This document shows positions 1 to 8,355 of a DNA stretch of 45,576 nt, in pieces. Under the pieces are notes generated by a model. The model was not told the origin of the DNA, did not search any database, and saw only the letters and a list, made by a program, of their open reading frames with translations. The DNA is taken from the IMG/VR virus record IMGVR_UViG_3300025009_000173, positions 1-45,576 of that record; one strand, 5' to 3'. This DNA is from a virus. Position 1 is the stretch's first letter, and the number at the start of each line of letters is the position of its first letter. Made by a program: the position numbers and the translations under genes.

Positions 1-361
1 TGGCGACCGGTGGCGCGGTACGCGCCCATTCGCGGTGCCGCTCCTCGCGCTCGATATCGGCGTCGAGCGTGGTGATCTCAGCGTAGATCACGTCGTCGCG
101 CTGTTTCTCGTCGTCGGTCAGGCCGCGGTTCTCGGCCTCGGCGGTCGTACGCAGCGCCTCGGACTCGGCCGCCCGCTGCCGGCGGTGCATCCGCCCGAAG
201 TAGTCCTTCTCCGCCTGTGACCCGATCATCCGGCCCCGCAGGACATCCTCCTGCCCCCACGTCTGCTCGGCCTCGGCCACGTTCTGCCGCTGGTTCGTCC
301 GCGCCAGGGCTTCGAGCCGCTTTCGGCGAAGCCTATCCAGATACTCTTGCGTCGTGGGCAT
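1..361 (-). CDS. Coiled-coil virion-operon protein, cut by the left window edge
   Basis: The frame is open from an ATG at 361 to the window edge (120 residues visible; the C-terminus lies outside). An SD (TAGGAG, six bases ahead of the ATG) lies just after the stop of the upstream repeat protein. The visible part is highly charged and helical. Its end, from about residue 74 (AEAENRGLTDDEKQR) to 110, resembles the coiled-coil delta domain at the N-terminus of HK97-type capsid proteins. The real major capsid gene is elsewhere (12744-14036), so I read this as a virion or assembly-associated coiled-coil protein and not a second capsid. If the genome is circular, it would run towards the gene at the right edge. 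Function unknown. Confidence 0.7.
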   Translation of the reverse strand, partial: MPTTQEYLDRLRRKRLEALARTNQRQNVAEAEQTWGQEDVLRGRMIGSQAEKDYFGRMHRRQRAAESEALRTTAEAENRGLTDDEKQRDDVIYAEITTLDADIEREERHREWARTAPPVA

Positions 362-370
362 GATGTACTC

Positions 371-2770
371 CTAGTAGACCCCGCCACCAGTCGGCCGACT
401 CGCCGCCGACAGGGACGACAGCAACCCAATGTCCTGCGCCCGCTTCTGGGCACTCAGGGCCGCGTTCCGATCCGACACTTGATACCGGCGCTGGAGGGAC
501 GCCAACGCCTGTTCCCGCGCCGTGTCCGAAATCTGGCCGACGCCCTGCTCGTACGCCTTGCCCAACCGCTGCGCTTCGATCCCGGACCCTGTGATACCCC
601 GCTGCGACATCTCGGATGAGAGCGAGTTTATGCCAGCCCTTGAGGCCAGCCCGATCTTCTCTTTGGCCCGCGCGAACGCCGCATCCTCGGCCGCCCGTTC
701 CTCGGTATCCGTCGCCCCGGTATCGAACGGTGCCGCGCTCCCGGTGGCCCCGCCTGTCGCCCCGTTCGCCTGCCCCGTGATCCCGAACTGCGCCATCAAC
801 TGATCCGTGCGCGTGTTGGCCGCGTTCGTCTGCTCCAGCGCCCGGAGATACCGCTGCTGCTCCGTCTCGTTCTGCAACTGGCTCTGGTAGCCCGCGAGTT
901 CTTTGGTCCCGCTCTGCGTCTGCGTCAGTTCAGCCAGTCGGGCCTGCCGCTCCGCGGCCGATTCGCCCGCTTGGAACGTCTGAGCCGACCCCTGCAATGC
1001 AGACGCGGACCCCAACTGCGCCTGCAACCGCGCCATGTCGGCCTGCTGCTGCTGGGTGGCCTGTCCCGCCTGGGCCGTGATCTGCGTCTGCAACTGCTCC
1101 ATCTCAGCAGCCGCCCGGTCCTGCGCGAGCGTGCGCTGACCGGTCTGCGTCTGCGTCAATTCCGCCATGCGCGCTTCACGCTCGGCGGCCGATTCACCAG
1201 CCTGGAAGGTCTGCGCTCCGGTTTGCTGGGCCGCCGCCCCGGCAATCTGCGTCTCGAGCCGGGCCATCTCGGCGTTCTGCGCCTCCGTCGCCATGCCCTG
1301 CTGACTGGCAATCTGCGCCTGAAGCTGCTGCATCTGCGCGGCGGCCTGCTGCTGCGCGAGCGTCTGCTGCTGCGCCCCGGTGGCGCTGATCTGCGCGAGT
1401 GACCCGCTCTGTTTCAGGGCTTCGAGGGCCGTCTGCGCCTGCCGGTCGGCCGCACTCTCGCCGGTCTGCCACGTTTGCTGTCCGGTCTGGAGGCTGGCCT
1501 GCGATCCGATCTGCGCCTGAAGGCGTGCCATCTCGGCTTCGGACTGCTGGCCGGCGAGCGTCTGTTGCTGGGCGCCCGTGGCCCCAATCTGCGCGAGCGC
1601 CCCGGTCTGCTTGAGGGCTTCGAGGGCTTGCTGCGATTCGGAGGTGGCCCCGAGTTCCGCCATCCGGGCCGCACGCTCCGCGGCTGATTCCCCCGCTTGG
1701 AACGTCTGCTGGCTGGTCTGGAGCCCCTCCTGTGATCCGAGTTGGGCCTGAAGCCGGGCGGTTTCCGCCTGCTGCGCTTCCGTGGCGATGCCCTGCTGTG
1801 ACGCAATCTGCGCCTGAAGCTGCGCCATCTGAGCCGCGGCGCCCTGCGAGGCAAGCGTCTGCGCCCCGGACTGTTTCAGCACCTCCAGCGACTGCGCTCC
1901 GGCGCCCTGCGCCTCAACCTCTGCGAGCCGGGCGGCCCGTTCGGCTGCACTCTCCCCCGCCTGGAAGGTCTGGGCCGACCCCTGGAGCGCCGCCTGTGAC
2001 CCGAGTTGGGCCTGAAGCTGGGCCATCTGCGCTTGCTGGGCTTCCGAGGCCATGCCCTGCTGCGAGGCGATGGTGGCCTGCAACTGCGCCATCTGGGCTT
2101 CGGCCTGCTGGGCGGTCAGGGACGAGGCCCCGGTCTGCCGCAGGGATTCGAGCGCCTGCGCGCCCTCCGATTGCTGCCCGAGTTCGGCCATGCGGGCGGC
2201 ACGTTCCGCCGCCGACTCGCCGGCCGCGAACGTCTGCTGTCCAGTCTGGAGTGCCTGCTGCTGGGTGCCGCTCGCCCCGATCTGCGCGAGGGCGGACTGC
2301 GCCGCCTTGTCGGCCAGCGACAACTGCGTGGTATTCGTCTGCCCGGCGACCTTCTCGCTGCTGGCGATCTGCGCCTGAAGCCGAGCCATCTCCGCGGACT
2401 GCTCGGCCGTGGCGATGCCCTGGTTGGCGGTGATCTGCTTCTCCAGTTGCGCCATCTGGGCCGACGCCTGCTGGGTGGCGAGATCCCTGGACGCGGTGAT
2501 CTGCTTCTCCAACTGCGCCATTTGAGCGGTTTGTTCCTGTGTTGCCAACCCCTGATTTGCCGCGATCTGCGCCTGAAGTTGCGCGAGTTGGGCCGCGGCC
2601 TGTTGGGCGGCCACCTCACTCTGGCCGTACGCCTGGTACTGGCTCTGATAGTTCCCAGCCGAGGCCGCGTTGAGGGCCGCGAGATACGCCGCCACATCGG
2701 CGGGCGTTGTCCCGGTTGGACCGCTCCACGAGGTTGTCGGGCTCCACGAATTGGGCTGTGAGATCGCCAT
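371..2770 (-). CDS. Giant Ala/Gln-rich repeat coiled-coil virion protein
   Basis: 799 residues, SD AGGAG six bases ahead of ATG. A short Ser/Thr/Pro-rich N-terminus (1-25) is followed by about 600 residues of Ala, Gln and Glu helix made of degenerate repeats of roughly 75-90 residues. Each module contains an anchor of the form QT[FW]xxGESAA[ED]R, first at about residue 179 and seen six times. The anchors alternate with MAQLQAQIASQQG-like coiled-coil stretches. The final 150 residues are non-repetitive and contain a Gly/Ser-rich ITGSGIEAQRL segment. It sits late in the tail/ejection part of the late operon. An elongated oligomeric virion protein (internal/ejection protein or needle-like part) is the best inference. 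No named family is recognised. Confidence 0.8.
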   Translation of the reverse strand: MAISQPNSWSPTTSWSGPTGTTPADVAAYLAALNAASAGNYQSQYQAYGQSEVAAQQAAAQLAQLQAQIAANQGLATQEQTAQMAQLEKQITASRDLATQQASAQMAQLEKQITANQGIATAEQSAEMARLQAQIASSEKVAGQTNTTQLSLADKAAQSALAQIGASGTQQQALQTGQQTFAAGESAAERAARMAELGQQSEGAQALESLRQTGASSLTAQQAEAQMAQLQATIASQQGMASEAQQAQMAQLQAQLGSQAALQGSAQTFQAGESAAERAARLAEVEAQGAGAQSLEVLKQSGAQTLASQGAAAQMAQLQAQIASQQGIATEAQQAETARLQAQLGSQEGLQTSQQTFQAGESAAERAARMAELGATSESQQALEALKQTGALAQIGATGAQQQTLAGQQSEAEMARLQAQIGSQASLQTGQQTWQTGESAADRQAQTALEALKQSGSLAQISATGAQQQTLAQQQAAAQMQQLQAQIASQQGMATEAQNAEMARLETQIAGAAAQQTGAQTFQAGESAAEREARMAELTQTQTGQRTLAQDRAAAEMEQLQTQITAQAGQATQQQQADMARLQAQLGSASALQGSAQTFQAGESAAERQARLAELTQTQSGTKELAGYQSQLQNETEQQRYLRALEQTNAANTRTDQLMAQFGITGQANGATGGATGSAAPFDTGATDTEERAAEDAAFARAKEKIGLASRAGINSLSSEMSQRGITGSGIEAQRLGKAYEQGVGQISDTAREQALASLQRRYQVSDRNAALSAQKRAQDIGLLSSLSAASRPTGGGVY

Positions 2771-2779
2771 GTGCTACTC

Positions 2780-2989
2780 CTACTGTCCGCTGGTGCGGCG
2801 CAGCGCCTCAAGCGCGGCTTCCACGTTCTGAGTCGGCAGCGCTGTCTCGATCTTCGCCTCGTTCGGCCACACCCACTTGCGCTGGCTGGGATCCCAGATC
2901 ATGCCGGGGTACGGCGCCCGGCCCTGCGGGTTGCCATAGGACGATGGCCCCGTCTGCTGCCGGGCGCCGAAGTCGATGATCCCGGCCAT
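2780..2989 (-). CDS. Small tail-operon protein, unknown function
   Basis: 69 residues. ATG is preceded by GGAGCGACAC, a clear SD. The protein is polar with a Tyr/Gly/Pro-rich middle (YGNPQGRAPYPGMIWDP) and a short C-terminal helix. It lies between the small protein at 2999 and the giant repeat protein and is spaced by 9 bases on each side, so it is cotranscribed with them. It has no signal peptide, membrane segment or cysteines. I do not recognise a family; a minor virion component is only an inference from position. Confidence 0.65.
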   Translation of the reverse strand: MAGIIDFGARQQTGPSSYGNPQGRAPYPGMIWDPSQRKWVWPNEAKIETALPTQNVEAALEALRRTSGQ

Positions 2990-2998
2990 GTGTCGCTC

Positions 2999-3328
2999 CT
3001 ATGCGATCCAGTAATCCACGACGAACGTCTCGCCAATCGCCGGGACGGACATCATCGTGATTGTCCGCCCCGAAATGGTGTAGTCCGTTCCCAACACTTG
3101 CCGCTCGCCGTTCACGAACAACCGCGGCGAACCTGCTAGGGGCGTGTGCGCCAGCCGGAACGTGGCATTGGTCCCATTGATGAGCCCGGCCGGTACTTCC
3201 CCCGTGACGATATTCGCCAGCAACGTCCGGTGATCGTCAAACAGCACGTCAAAGTTCCGGTCGATGGCTTCCACCATACGCGGCCCGACCGCCCCGGTGA
3301 TGGCTTCAGGCTTGTACCGGATCGCCAT
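2999..3328 (-). CDS. Small virion protein following the tail nozzle
   Basis: 109 residues. The ATG at 3328 shares one base with the TGA of the nozzle gene (TGATG); a GTG three bases earlier is an alternative. The N-terminal half (to about residue 45) is helical and contains MVEAIDRNFDVLF. The C-terminal half is beta-rich with a pattern like NGTNATFRLAHTPLAGSPRL and LGTDYTISGRTITM. That pattern is typical of small beta-sandwich modules in phage fibres and baseplates, which describe a function value and its range. It is probably a tail or fibre-attachment protein; exact role unknown. Confidence 0.7.
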   Translation of the reverse strand: MAIRYKPEAITGAVGPRMVEAIDRNFDVLFDDHRTLLANIVTGEVPAGLINGTNATFRLAHTPLAGSPRLFVNGERQVLGTDYTISGRTITMMSVPAIGETFVVDYWIA

Positions 3329-4920
3329 CACCGCACCCCCACAATCGACACCGGGGCAATCTCGTACCCATGCAACGTACAGCCCTCATCGGCCGTGCTG
3401 TGTGTGAAGCGCAGCCTTACCAACTCCCCGGTCCCCAACCGGCGATGCCGCGCCCGGTTCACCGTCAGGTCATGGCTGATCGCGCCCTGCGCGGACGAGT
3501 CCAGATTCCCCACCGTGGGCGTGACGGTCAGCGTCCCGCTTGCCTGCGAGTCGGTTAGGACCGTCAGTTCCCCGAAGTACTTCAGGACGCTCGGCACCCC
3601 GGCGTTGAGCCACCCAGTCTGGATGTCCAGCGCGATCCCCGACGTGCCGTCGCTGTAGCCGATGTCATTGGCCCGGTAGAGAAACCCGTTCGTCCCGGCC
3701 CGCACCAGAATCGCCAGCCCGTACACGTCCTCAAGATTCGTCGCCACTGAGGGCGTGAACTCTTCCGTCTTATGCGGCCCCAGCCACAACTGCCGCTGAA
3801 GGTCGTAGCTCACCCACCGGTCTTCCGTGTTGGAGGCCCGGTCGCACAGGTGCAGTTCGTACGTGTCCTCGCGCTGGTTCCACGTCCCGAATGCGTACGG
3901 GAACCGGGACCGGTTGAACGTGTCATCCGTCCCGAACCACGCCTGCGCCCGGCCCTGCGACAACGGCTGCAACCCGTCCGCGCCCCACGCGTACACCCCG
4001 TCTTCCGCGAGGAAGTAGGCCACGTCGCGGATGATGGTGACACTCAGCGGCGCGATGACGCCCACTGAGTTGATGACCTGGATGACCGTGTAGGTGTCCG
4101 ACCCCGCGCCCACGATCTTCCACAACCCACGCTGCCGGGCCACTCCGAGTTCGTCCCGTCGTGGCAGGAACGCCGTGATGCCGCTGGTCCCCTGCCCCTT
4201 CGGGTTGATCGTGAGGTAGTTGCTCGCGGACCATGCGAACCAGCGGTTGATGCCGGAGTAGTAGACCAGATCCGGCGAGGGCGTGCCCACGCCCCAGACC
4301 CGATCCTTCCAGACCGTGATCAGGGACAACCGATCCGCGCTGGTGCTGCCCGGAGGATTCCCGAGGTCGTCGTACGCCACCGCGGTATCCAGCCCGGCGT
4401 CGGCGGTGTTGTCGGTCAGCGTCGTGGCCGTGTTGTTCGCAATCGTAGAGTGGTAGAAGAACTCCGTCCCGCCCGCCACCGTGCGATAGATCCGGCGCGA
4501 GGTGATCGTGGCGTCCGTGGATACCGTGATGCCGGTCAGCGACACCTGATCCGCCGTGGTGGTCAGCGTGTTCGACGCCGCCGACAGCGGGCTCTCCGAA
4601 ATGACCGTCGTGCCGCTCATGACGGCATGGGTGTACTTGTAGATGTAGTCCCCGGTCAGGACACCCGCCGCGCCGAGGCCCGCCACACACGCCGCGGTCG
4701 GTGCGATAGGCGACATGGGAATGACCCCCAGCGTGGCCGGGTCAATCCGCAGGTTGATGCTCGGCCCGTTCGTCACCAGCACCGACGAGTTGAGCACCCC
4801 GAACTGCGACCGCACCGATGCCGAGACGGTCACGCCCGTGGGCAGGGTGAGCGTGCTCACGTCCCCGCTGACGGAGACTTTCTGGAGCGCCGTGCCGGCA
4901 TGGGCGAGGTAGAACGCCAT
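3328..4920 (-). CDS. Tail nozzle (T7 gp12 / P22 gp10-like beta-propeller)
   Basis: 530 residues, beta-strand rich throughout, no membrane segment. The middle (about 195-345) has the repeating blade-like pattern of short-tailed phage nozzle proteins: DRVWGVGTPSPDLVYYSG, then NYLTINPKGQGTSGITA, LWKIVGAG, a GVIAPLSV turn and DVAYFLAEDGVYAW. These match the family of propeller tail hubs that cap the adaptor ring and conduct DNA. The N-terminal region carries an inserted fibronectin-like stretch (about 80-170). It lies in the same operon as the adaptor gene. The assignment rests on remembered family patterns; a search with HHpred against T7 gp12 would settle it. Confidence 0.7.
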   Translation of the reverse strand: MAFYLAHAGTALQKVSVSGDVSTLTLPTGVTVSASVRSQFGVLNSSVLVTNGPSINLRIDPATLGVIPMSPIAPTAACVAGLGAAGVLTGDYIYKYTHAVMSGTTVISESPLSAASNTLTTTADQVSLTGITVSTDATITSRRIYRTVAGGTEFFYHSTIANNTATTLTDNTADAGLDTAVAYDDLGNPPGSTSADRLSLITVWKDRVWGVGTPSPDLVYYSGINRWFAWSASNYLTINPKGQGTSGITAFLPRRDELGVARQRGLWKIVGAGSDTYTVIQVINSVGVIAPLSVTIIRDVAYFLAEDGVYAWGADGLQPLSQGRAQAWFGTDDTFNRSRFPYAFGTWNQREDTYELHLCDRASNTEDRWVSYDLQRQLWLGPHKTEEFTPSVATNLEDVYGLAILVRAGTNGFLYRANDIGYSDGTSGIALDIQTGWLNAGVPSVLKYFGELTVLTDSQASGTLTVTPTVGNLDSSAQGAISHDLTVNRARHRRLGTGELVRLRFTHSTADEGCTLHGYEIAPVSIVGVR

Positions 4921-4923
4921 ACG

Positions 4924-5457
4924 TTACCGTGCCCCCTCGGGCGTCCAATGCGTGTTGCTCCACACGACTCCGGTGTACAACGCCACCTCCAGCAGCCCGA
5001 CGATCAGCGCCAGTTTCTTCTTCCCGAGGTCGCGGAGCCGGTCGATGGCGAGCACCGACACCATGCCGAGCACGCCTTTGGCAAACGCCGTGGCCACGGG
5101 ATGCTTGTGGAACCCCTTGAGGACCGGGTTCTGCTCCGTCGCGCCCTTCTGGATCGCCACGATGGTACTGGCCGTGTCCGCCATGAACAGCCCGCCCAGC
5201 ACCCAGAGCGTGCCGTTGATGGCGAGGTCCATCTTGCCCGTCCGCCCGAACGGCGCACAGGTGTAGACCACGCCCGCCCCGGGCGTGAAGGTGACTTCGT
5301 ACACGCCGTGGCAGTCGGGCAGCACTTGCGCCGCCGCCTCCATGATCGCCTTCGCCAGTCCCACTTGCTGTTGCGTCTCGCTGGGCAACGGCAGGATCGG
5401 ATTCACGGCTGGCCCAACCGCCAGCGAGACCAGCAACGGCACCATCGAAAAGTCCAC
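4924..5457 (-). CDS. Polytopic membrane protein, DUF5658-like
   Basis: 177 residues with about four hydrophobic segments: 5-22, 75-95, 115-130 and 145-162. The motif DTASTIVAIQKGATEQNPVL (about 95-114) has the D-x(3)-T…E-x-NP arrangement seen in small bacterial membrane proteins of the DUF5658 type. Two cysteines (about 49 and 67) lie in an N-terminal extracytoplasmic-looking region. A membrane protein between the nozzle and fibre genes is unusual for a tail module. It could act in lysis, superinfection exclusion or DNA entry. Nothing in the sequence distinguishes these. Confidence 0.7.
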   Translation of the reverse strand: MDFSMVPLLVSLAVGPAVNPILPLPSETQQQVGLAKAIMEAAAQVLPDCHGVYEVTFTPGAGVVYTCAPFGRTGKMDLAINGTLWVLGGLFMADTASTIVAIQKGATEQNPVLKGFHKHPVATAFAKGVLGMVSVLAIDRLRDLGKKKLALIVGLLEVALYTGVVWSNTHWTPEGAR

Positions 5458-5458
5458 C

Positions 5459-5704
5459 TTAGCCTCCGTTCGGGAGCGCGTCGATCTGCGCGAGCAGTTC
5501 GGCCGGCGCCTTCGCCAGTTTCCCCGTCCGCTTGGCTACGGTTTCCGTGTCAGACTTGATCTTCAACTGCACCGCCCACGGTTGCAGCAGCCGTTCCAGA
5601 ATCCACCGCTGCGGGTCGGGCTTGCCCTGCGCGTCCAGCACGCCGCTCTGTTTGGCAACCCACCGGAAGGCGTCTTTCTCGGCCGCGGTCAGCAAATCCC
5701 ACAT
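5459..5704 (-). CDS. Small helical protein in the tail operon
   Basis: 81 residues, start ATG at 5704 two bases after the stop of the fibre gene. Strongly helical and amphipathic with a Trp-rich front (MWDLLTAAEKDAFRWVAKQSG), a central WILERLLQPWAVQLKIK segment and a C-terminal Ala/Leu helix. No cysteines or membrane span. It may be a fibre chaperone or a minor tail component, as small helical proteins beside fibre genes often are. That is inference from position only. Confidence 0.6.
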   Translation of the reverse strand: MWDLLTAAEKDAFRWVAKQSGVLDAQGKPDPQRWILERLLQPWAVQLKIKSDTETVAKRTGKLAKAPAELLAQIDALPNGG

Positions 5705-5706
5705 GG

Positions 5707-7326
5707 CTACGACCCCGTGATGGACGTGATCAACCCATCCTTGACGGTAATGGCAGTGATGGTGGTGTACGGCCCCACTGACACCCCGGCCGTGCCGTCT
5801 GAGGATTGGTACGCGCCAGCCTTGAACGTGGCGCCGGTCGAGACGATGCCGGTCCCGGCCGGGGTCAGGACGATGTTGATGTTGTCCGTGCCCGTCCCGG
5901 CCGTTTCCGCCTCCAGGGTCACGGTGCCCGCAGACGGGGTGATGGCAAACCGCTCGTAGTTGCTCGCGTTGGTAAACGCCAGGTACACCCGCGCCCCGAA
6001 CACGGTGTTCGCCAACTCAAACTTCAGTTGGTTCCCGGCCGTGCCGTAACCGTAAAACCGATGTCCCGCTGTGGCGCTGCCGTAGTTCGTGTAGTGGTAC
6101 AGTCCAGCCGGCCCATCATCGCCAATTCGGATGAACTGGTTCGAGTTGCCGAACGTGACGATGGATGTAGTAGGGCTACCGCCAGAGAGTGTAAGCCCCC
6201 CAGCCTGCGTGACCAGCCCAGCCTTGGACACGTTCCATTTCGTCACCGTGCTCGCCTGGAAGTCCGCCAGCAGCGCCGACGCCCCCGACGCCGTATTGGT
6301 GACGTTCAGCTTCAGCGCCGTGGGCGACCCACTGGTGTTCCACGTCCCGGCGAGGCTCACAAATCCCGCCGTGCCGGACCCCGTGATGGACCCGCCCGTG
6401 ACCGTCAGCGCCAGCGCGTTGTCCGCGCCCGTAACGATGATGGCCCCGGCGTTCCACGATCCCGTCGTCACGGTGCCCAGTGTCACGACGTTCGTGGTCC
6501 CGGCCCACGTCGAAAGCGCGGTGTTCTCCACGCTGCCAAGCCCGACCTTCGACGCCGCGAGTGACGTGATCCACGCAGGGTCCGCGTAGCTCCCAGACGT
6601 GTAGACGCCATCTGTCACCGTCGCCGCATTCCCGCTGATGCTCCCGGTGATGGTGTTCGTCACGGTCAGGTTGACCAGTGTGCCCACCGTCGTCAGGGAG
6701 GACGTGACGATGCCAGTCGCCAGCGTGGTCCCGGAAAGGATGGTCCCGGCCACCGCCGTCAGCCACGCCGGGTTCGCGTAACTGCCCGACGTGTAGACCC
6801 CTGCCGTGACCGTCGCGGCGTTCCCGCTGATGCTACCGGTGATGGTCGAGGCAAAGGTGAACGCGCCCGTGAACGTGCCCGCCCCGATGTCGGCCGCGTC
6901 CAACGTGACCGAACCCGTCCGCGAGGCCACCGCCGTCACCTTCGCGTCGGTGTACGTCGTCCCGATGCTGGTGCCCTGCCACACGCCGGTGGCGATGGTC
7001 CCGACCGCGGTGATGCCCGTGGTCTTGCTCCACGACGGCACGCTGCCATCCGATACCAGCACGTCACTGGCCGTGCCCTTGACGAGCCTCACCCACTGGC
7101 CGGCACCCGAGGCGTACATGATGTCACCCGCCGCCTGCGAGGCCAGCCCGATCGCGCCCGTGTACAGTCCCGTGATGTTGATGTCCGTCCCGGTGTCCGC
7201 CACGATATGCAGCGTGTTATCCGTGTAGAAGTACAACCGCCCGTACCCGCTCGCGGGCGTGCCCGGACTCGCGGCTTCCTTGATCTGGATCGCCGTGATC
7301 GCCGTCGAGGTCAGCAGGGTCGGCAT
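5707..7326 (-). CDS. Tail fibre / receptor-binding protein
   Basis: 539 residues, Thr/Gly/Ala/Ser rich and almost entirely beta. The N-terminus (AITAIQIKEAASPGTPASGYGRLYFYTDNTLH) is the widespread phage fibre start that describes a parametrised surface. The central shaft has two near-identical modules, TITGSISGNAATVTAGVYTSG and a copy with D for A, each followed by SYA[ND]PAW[LI]T. This SGNAATxT pattern is common in T4-type and prophage fibre shafts. The C-terminal third (from about 390) is less repetitive and is presumably the tip. It likely trimerises and contacts the host surface. No peptidase or chaperone domain is evident. Confidence 0.8.
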   Translation of the reverse strand: MPTLLTSTAITAIQIKEAASPGTPASGYGRLYFYTDNTLHIVADTGTDINITGLYTGAIGLASQAAGDIMYASGAGQWVRLVKGTASDVLVSDGSVPSWSKTTGITAVGTIATGVWQGTSIGTTYTDAKVTAVASRTGSVTLDAADIGAGTFTGAFTFASTITGSISGNAATVTAGVYTSGSYANPAWLTAVAGTILSGTTLATGIVTSSLTTVGTLVNLTVTNTITGSISGNAATVTDGVYTSGSYADPAWITSLAASKVGLGSVENTALSTWAGTTNVVTLGTVTTGSWNAGAIIVTGADNALALTVTGGSITGSGTAGFVSLAGTWNTSGSPTALKLNVTNTASGASALLADFQASTVTKWNVSKAGLVTQAGGLTLSGGSPTTSIVTFGNSNQFIRIGDDGPAGLYHYTNYGSATAGHRFYGYGTAGNQLKFELANTVFGARVYLAFTNASNYERFAITPSAGTVTLEAETAGTGTDNINIVLTPAGTGIVSTGATFKAGAYQSSDGTAGVSVGPYTTITAITVKDGLITSITGS

Positions 7327-7329
7327 CGC

Positions 7330-7629
7330 TTACTCCGTCAACACCATGAAGGCGTCATCCGTCAGAATCAGACCGTCGCCGTCTACCAGCGTGGTCGTGG
7401 CTGTGGGGTCCGCGAACGTGAACGATGCAATCCCCAGCACCGCCCCGGCCATCGCCACCGTGTTGATGGCCCGCATCCCCAACCGCTTCGACAACCCGCC
7501 GCGCCGGCCCGCGCCGTAGAAGGTGACGTTCTGCGCGACCGTCACATCCCCCACGTCGGTATGCAGGGGATCGTCCGAGACGTTCACGCCCTTGTCGCCA
7601 AGCGAGTAGACCTTGATCTCACCCGCCAC
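7330..7629 (-). CDS. Head-tail/tail small structural protein
   Basis: 99 residues. The N-terminus, IKVYSLGDKGVNVSDDPLH, followed by TVAQNVTFYGAGRRGGLSKRLGM, matches a pattern found at the start of phage nozzle or connector proteins (a list of quantities set against a GG-x-x-KR-x-G turn). Here it is a separate 99-residue protein that ends after a Thr-rich beta tail. It lies between the adaptor (stop three bases upstream) and the long fibre. Either the nozzle N-terminal module has become its own gene, or this is a plug/stopper subunit. No frameshift signal to the neighbours was seen. Confidence 0.65.
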   Translation of the reverse strand: MAGEIKVYSLGDKGVNVSDDPLHTDVGDVTVAQNVTFYGAGRRGGLSKRLGMRAINTVAMAGAVLGIASFTFADPTATTTLVDGDGLILTDDAFMVLTE

Positions 7630-7632
7630 GGG

Positions 7633-8346
7633 TTACTCCCACAAATCTTCGAACATGGCCGTCGTCACCCGCGGTTCCTGGTCCTGCCGCGGGGTCAGCG
7701 AGTTGAGCAGGTTGACCTTCTCCGTCGCGTAGATGGTCAGCCAGTTCGGATCCGGCGCCCGGTCTTCGCGCTCTTTGGCTCGCGCATAGGCCACCGTCCA
7801 CGCCACGATCGCGTTGTCGGACTCGCCCGGCACCGGGTTCGTGCTGGCGGCCGTCAACGTGGTTAGCGCCGGGACGTAGGTGAAGGCCAGCAGCACGGCC
7901 GCGGTCACAGACGGGGCCACAACCACCGTGGGCGCCCCCACAGGCCCCCCAGCCCCGATCTGGTCCCAGTAGATGGTCCCGCCGGAACTGCCATCCAGCG
8001 CCTCAGACGCTCGCGCCGATTGGAAGACCGGGTCGTTGTACCGCAGCGGCCTGAACGCCAGCCCACGGCTGGCCCCCGATGAGGTCAGCACGCGGGGCTC
8101 GATCATGTGTACCCGAACGCAGTCCGCCGGTACGCCGGTCAGGCTGGTGCCACTGGCGGCCAGATACACGTTGGTAGTGTCCAGCGTACAGAAGTGCTTT
8201 TGCCCGAGGTCGTTCACGGCCCGCCACAGGTCGTGTACCCCGAGGTTCATCAGGCGGACCAGTTCATCTGAGGACCAGTACGAGGCCGTGGCTTCGTTCA
8301 GATGGCCCCGGACAACCACTTCGAGCGCCGAGAGCAACGTGCTCAT
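7633..8346 (-). CDS. Head-to-tail adaptor (P22 gp4 / T7 gp11-like)
   Basis: 237 residues. The N-terminal 60 residues are helical and contain YWSSDELVRLMNLGVHDLW, the 'sxdElLrllNdgvrdl' pattern of phage adaptor/tail tubular A proteins, which form a dodecameric ring under the portal. A beta-rich middle includes VPADCVRVHMIEPRV. The C-terminal part has a long helix (AIVAWTVAYARAKEREDRAPDPNWLTIYATEK), the hallmark helix of this family. It lies just upstream of the nozzle block, the order seen in podoviruses. Good confidence from pattern and context. Confidence 0.75.
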   Translation of the reverse strand: MSTLLSALEVVVRGHLNEATASYWSSDELVRLMNLGVHDLWRAVNDLGQKHFCTLDTTNVYLAASGTSLTGVPADCVRVHMIEPRVLTSSGASRGLAFRPLRYNDPVFQSARASEALDGSSGGTIYWDQIGAGGPVGAPTVVVAPSVTAAVLLAFTYVPALTTLTAASTNPVPGESDNAIVAWTVAYARAKEREDRAPDPNWLTIYATEKVNLLNSLTPRQDQEPRVTTAMFEDLWE

Positions 8347-8355
8347 GGCATGTTC

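Noticed and set aside
1732-2761. Long open frames on the plus strand opposite the repeat gene
   Set aside because: They are complementary shadows of the repetitive gene, with Arg/Pro/Ala-biased composition, no SD and no domain.
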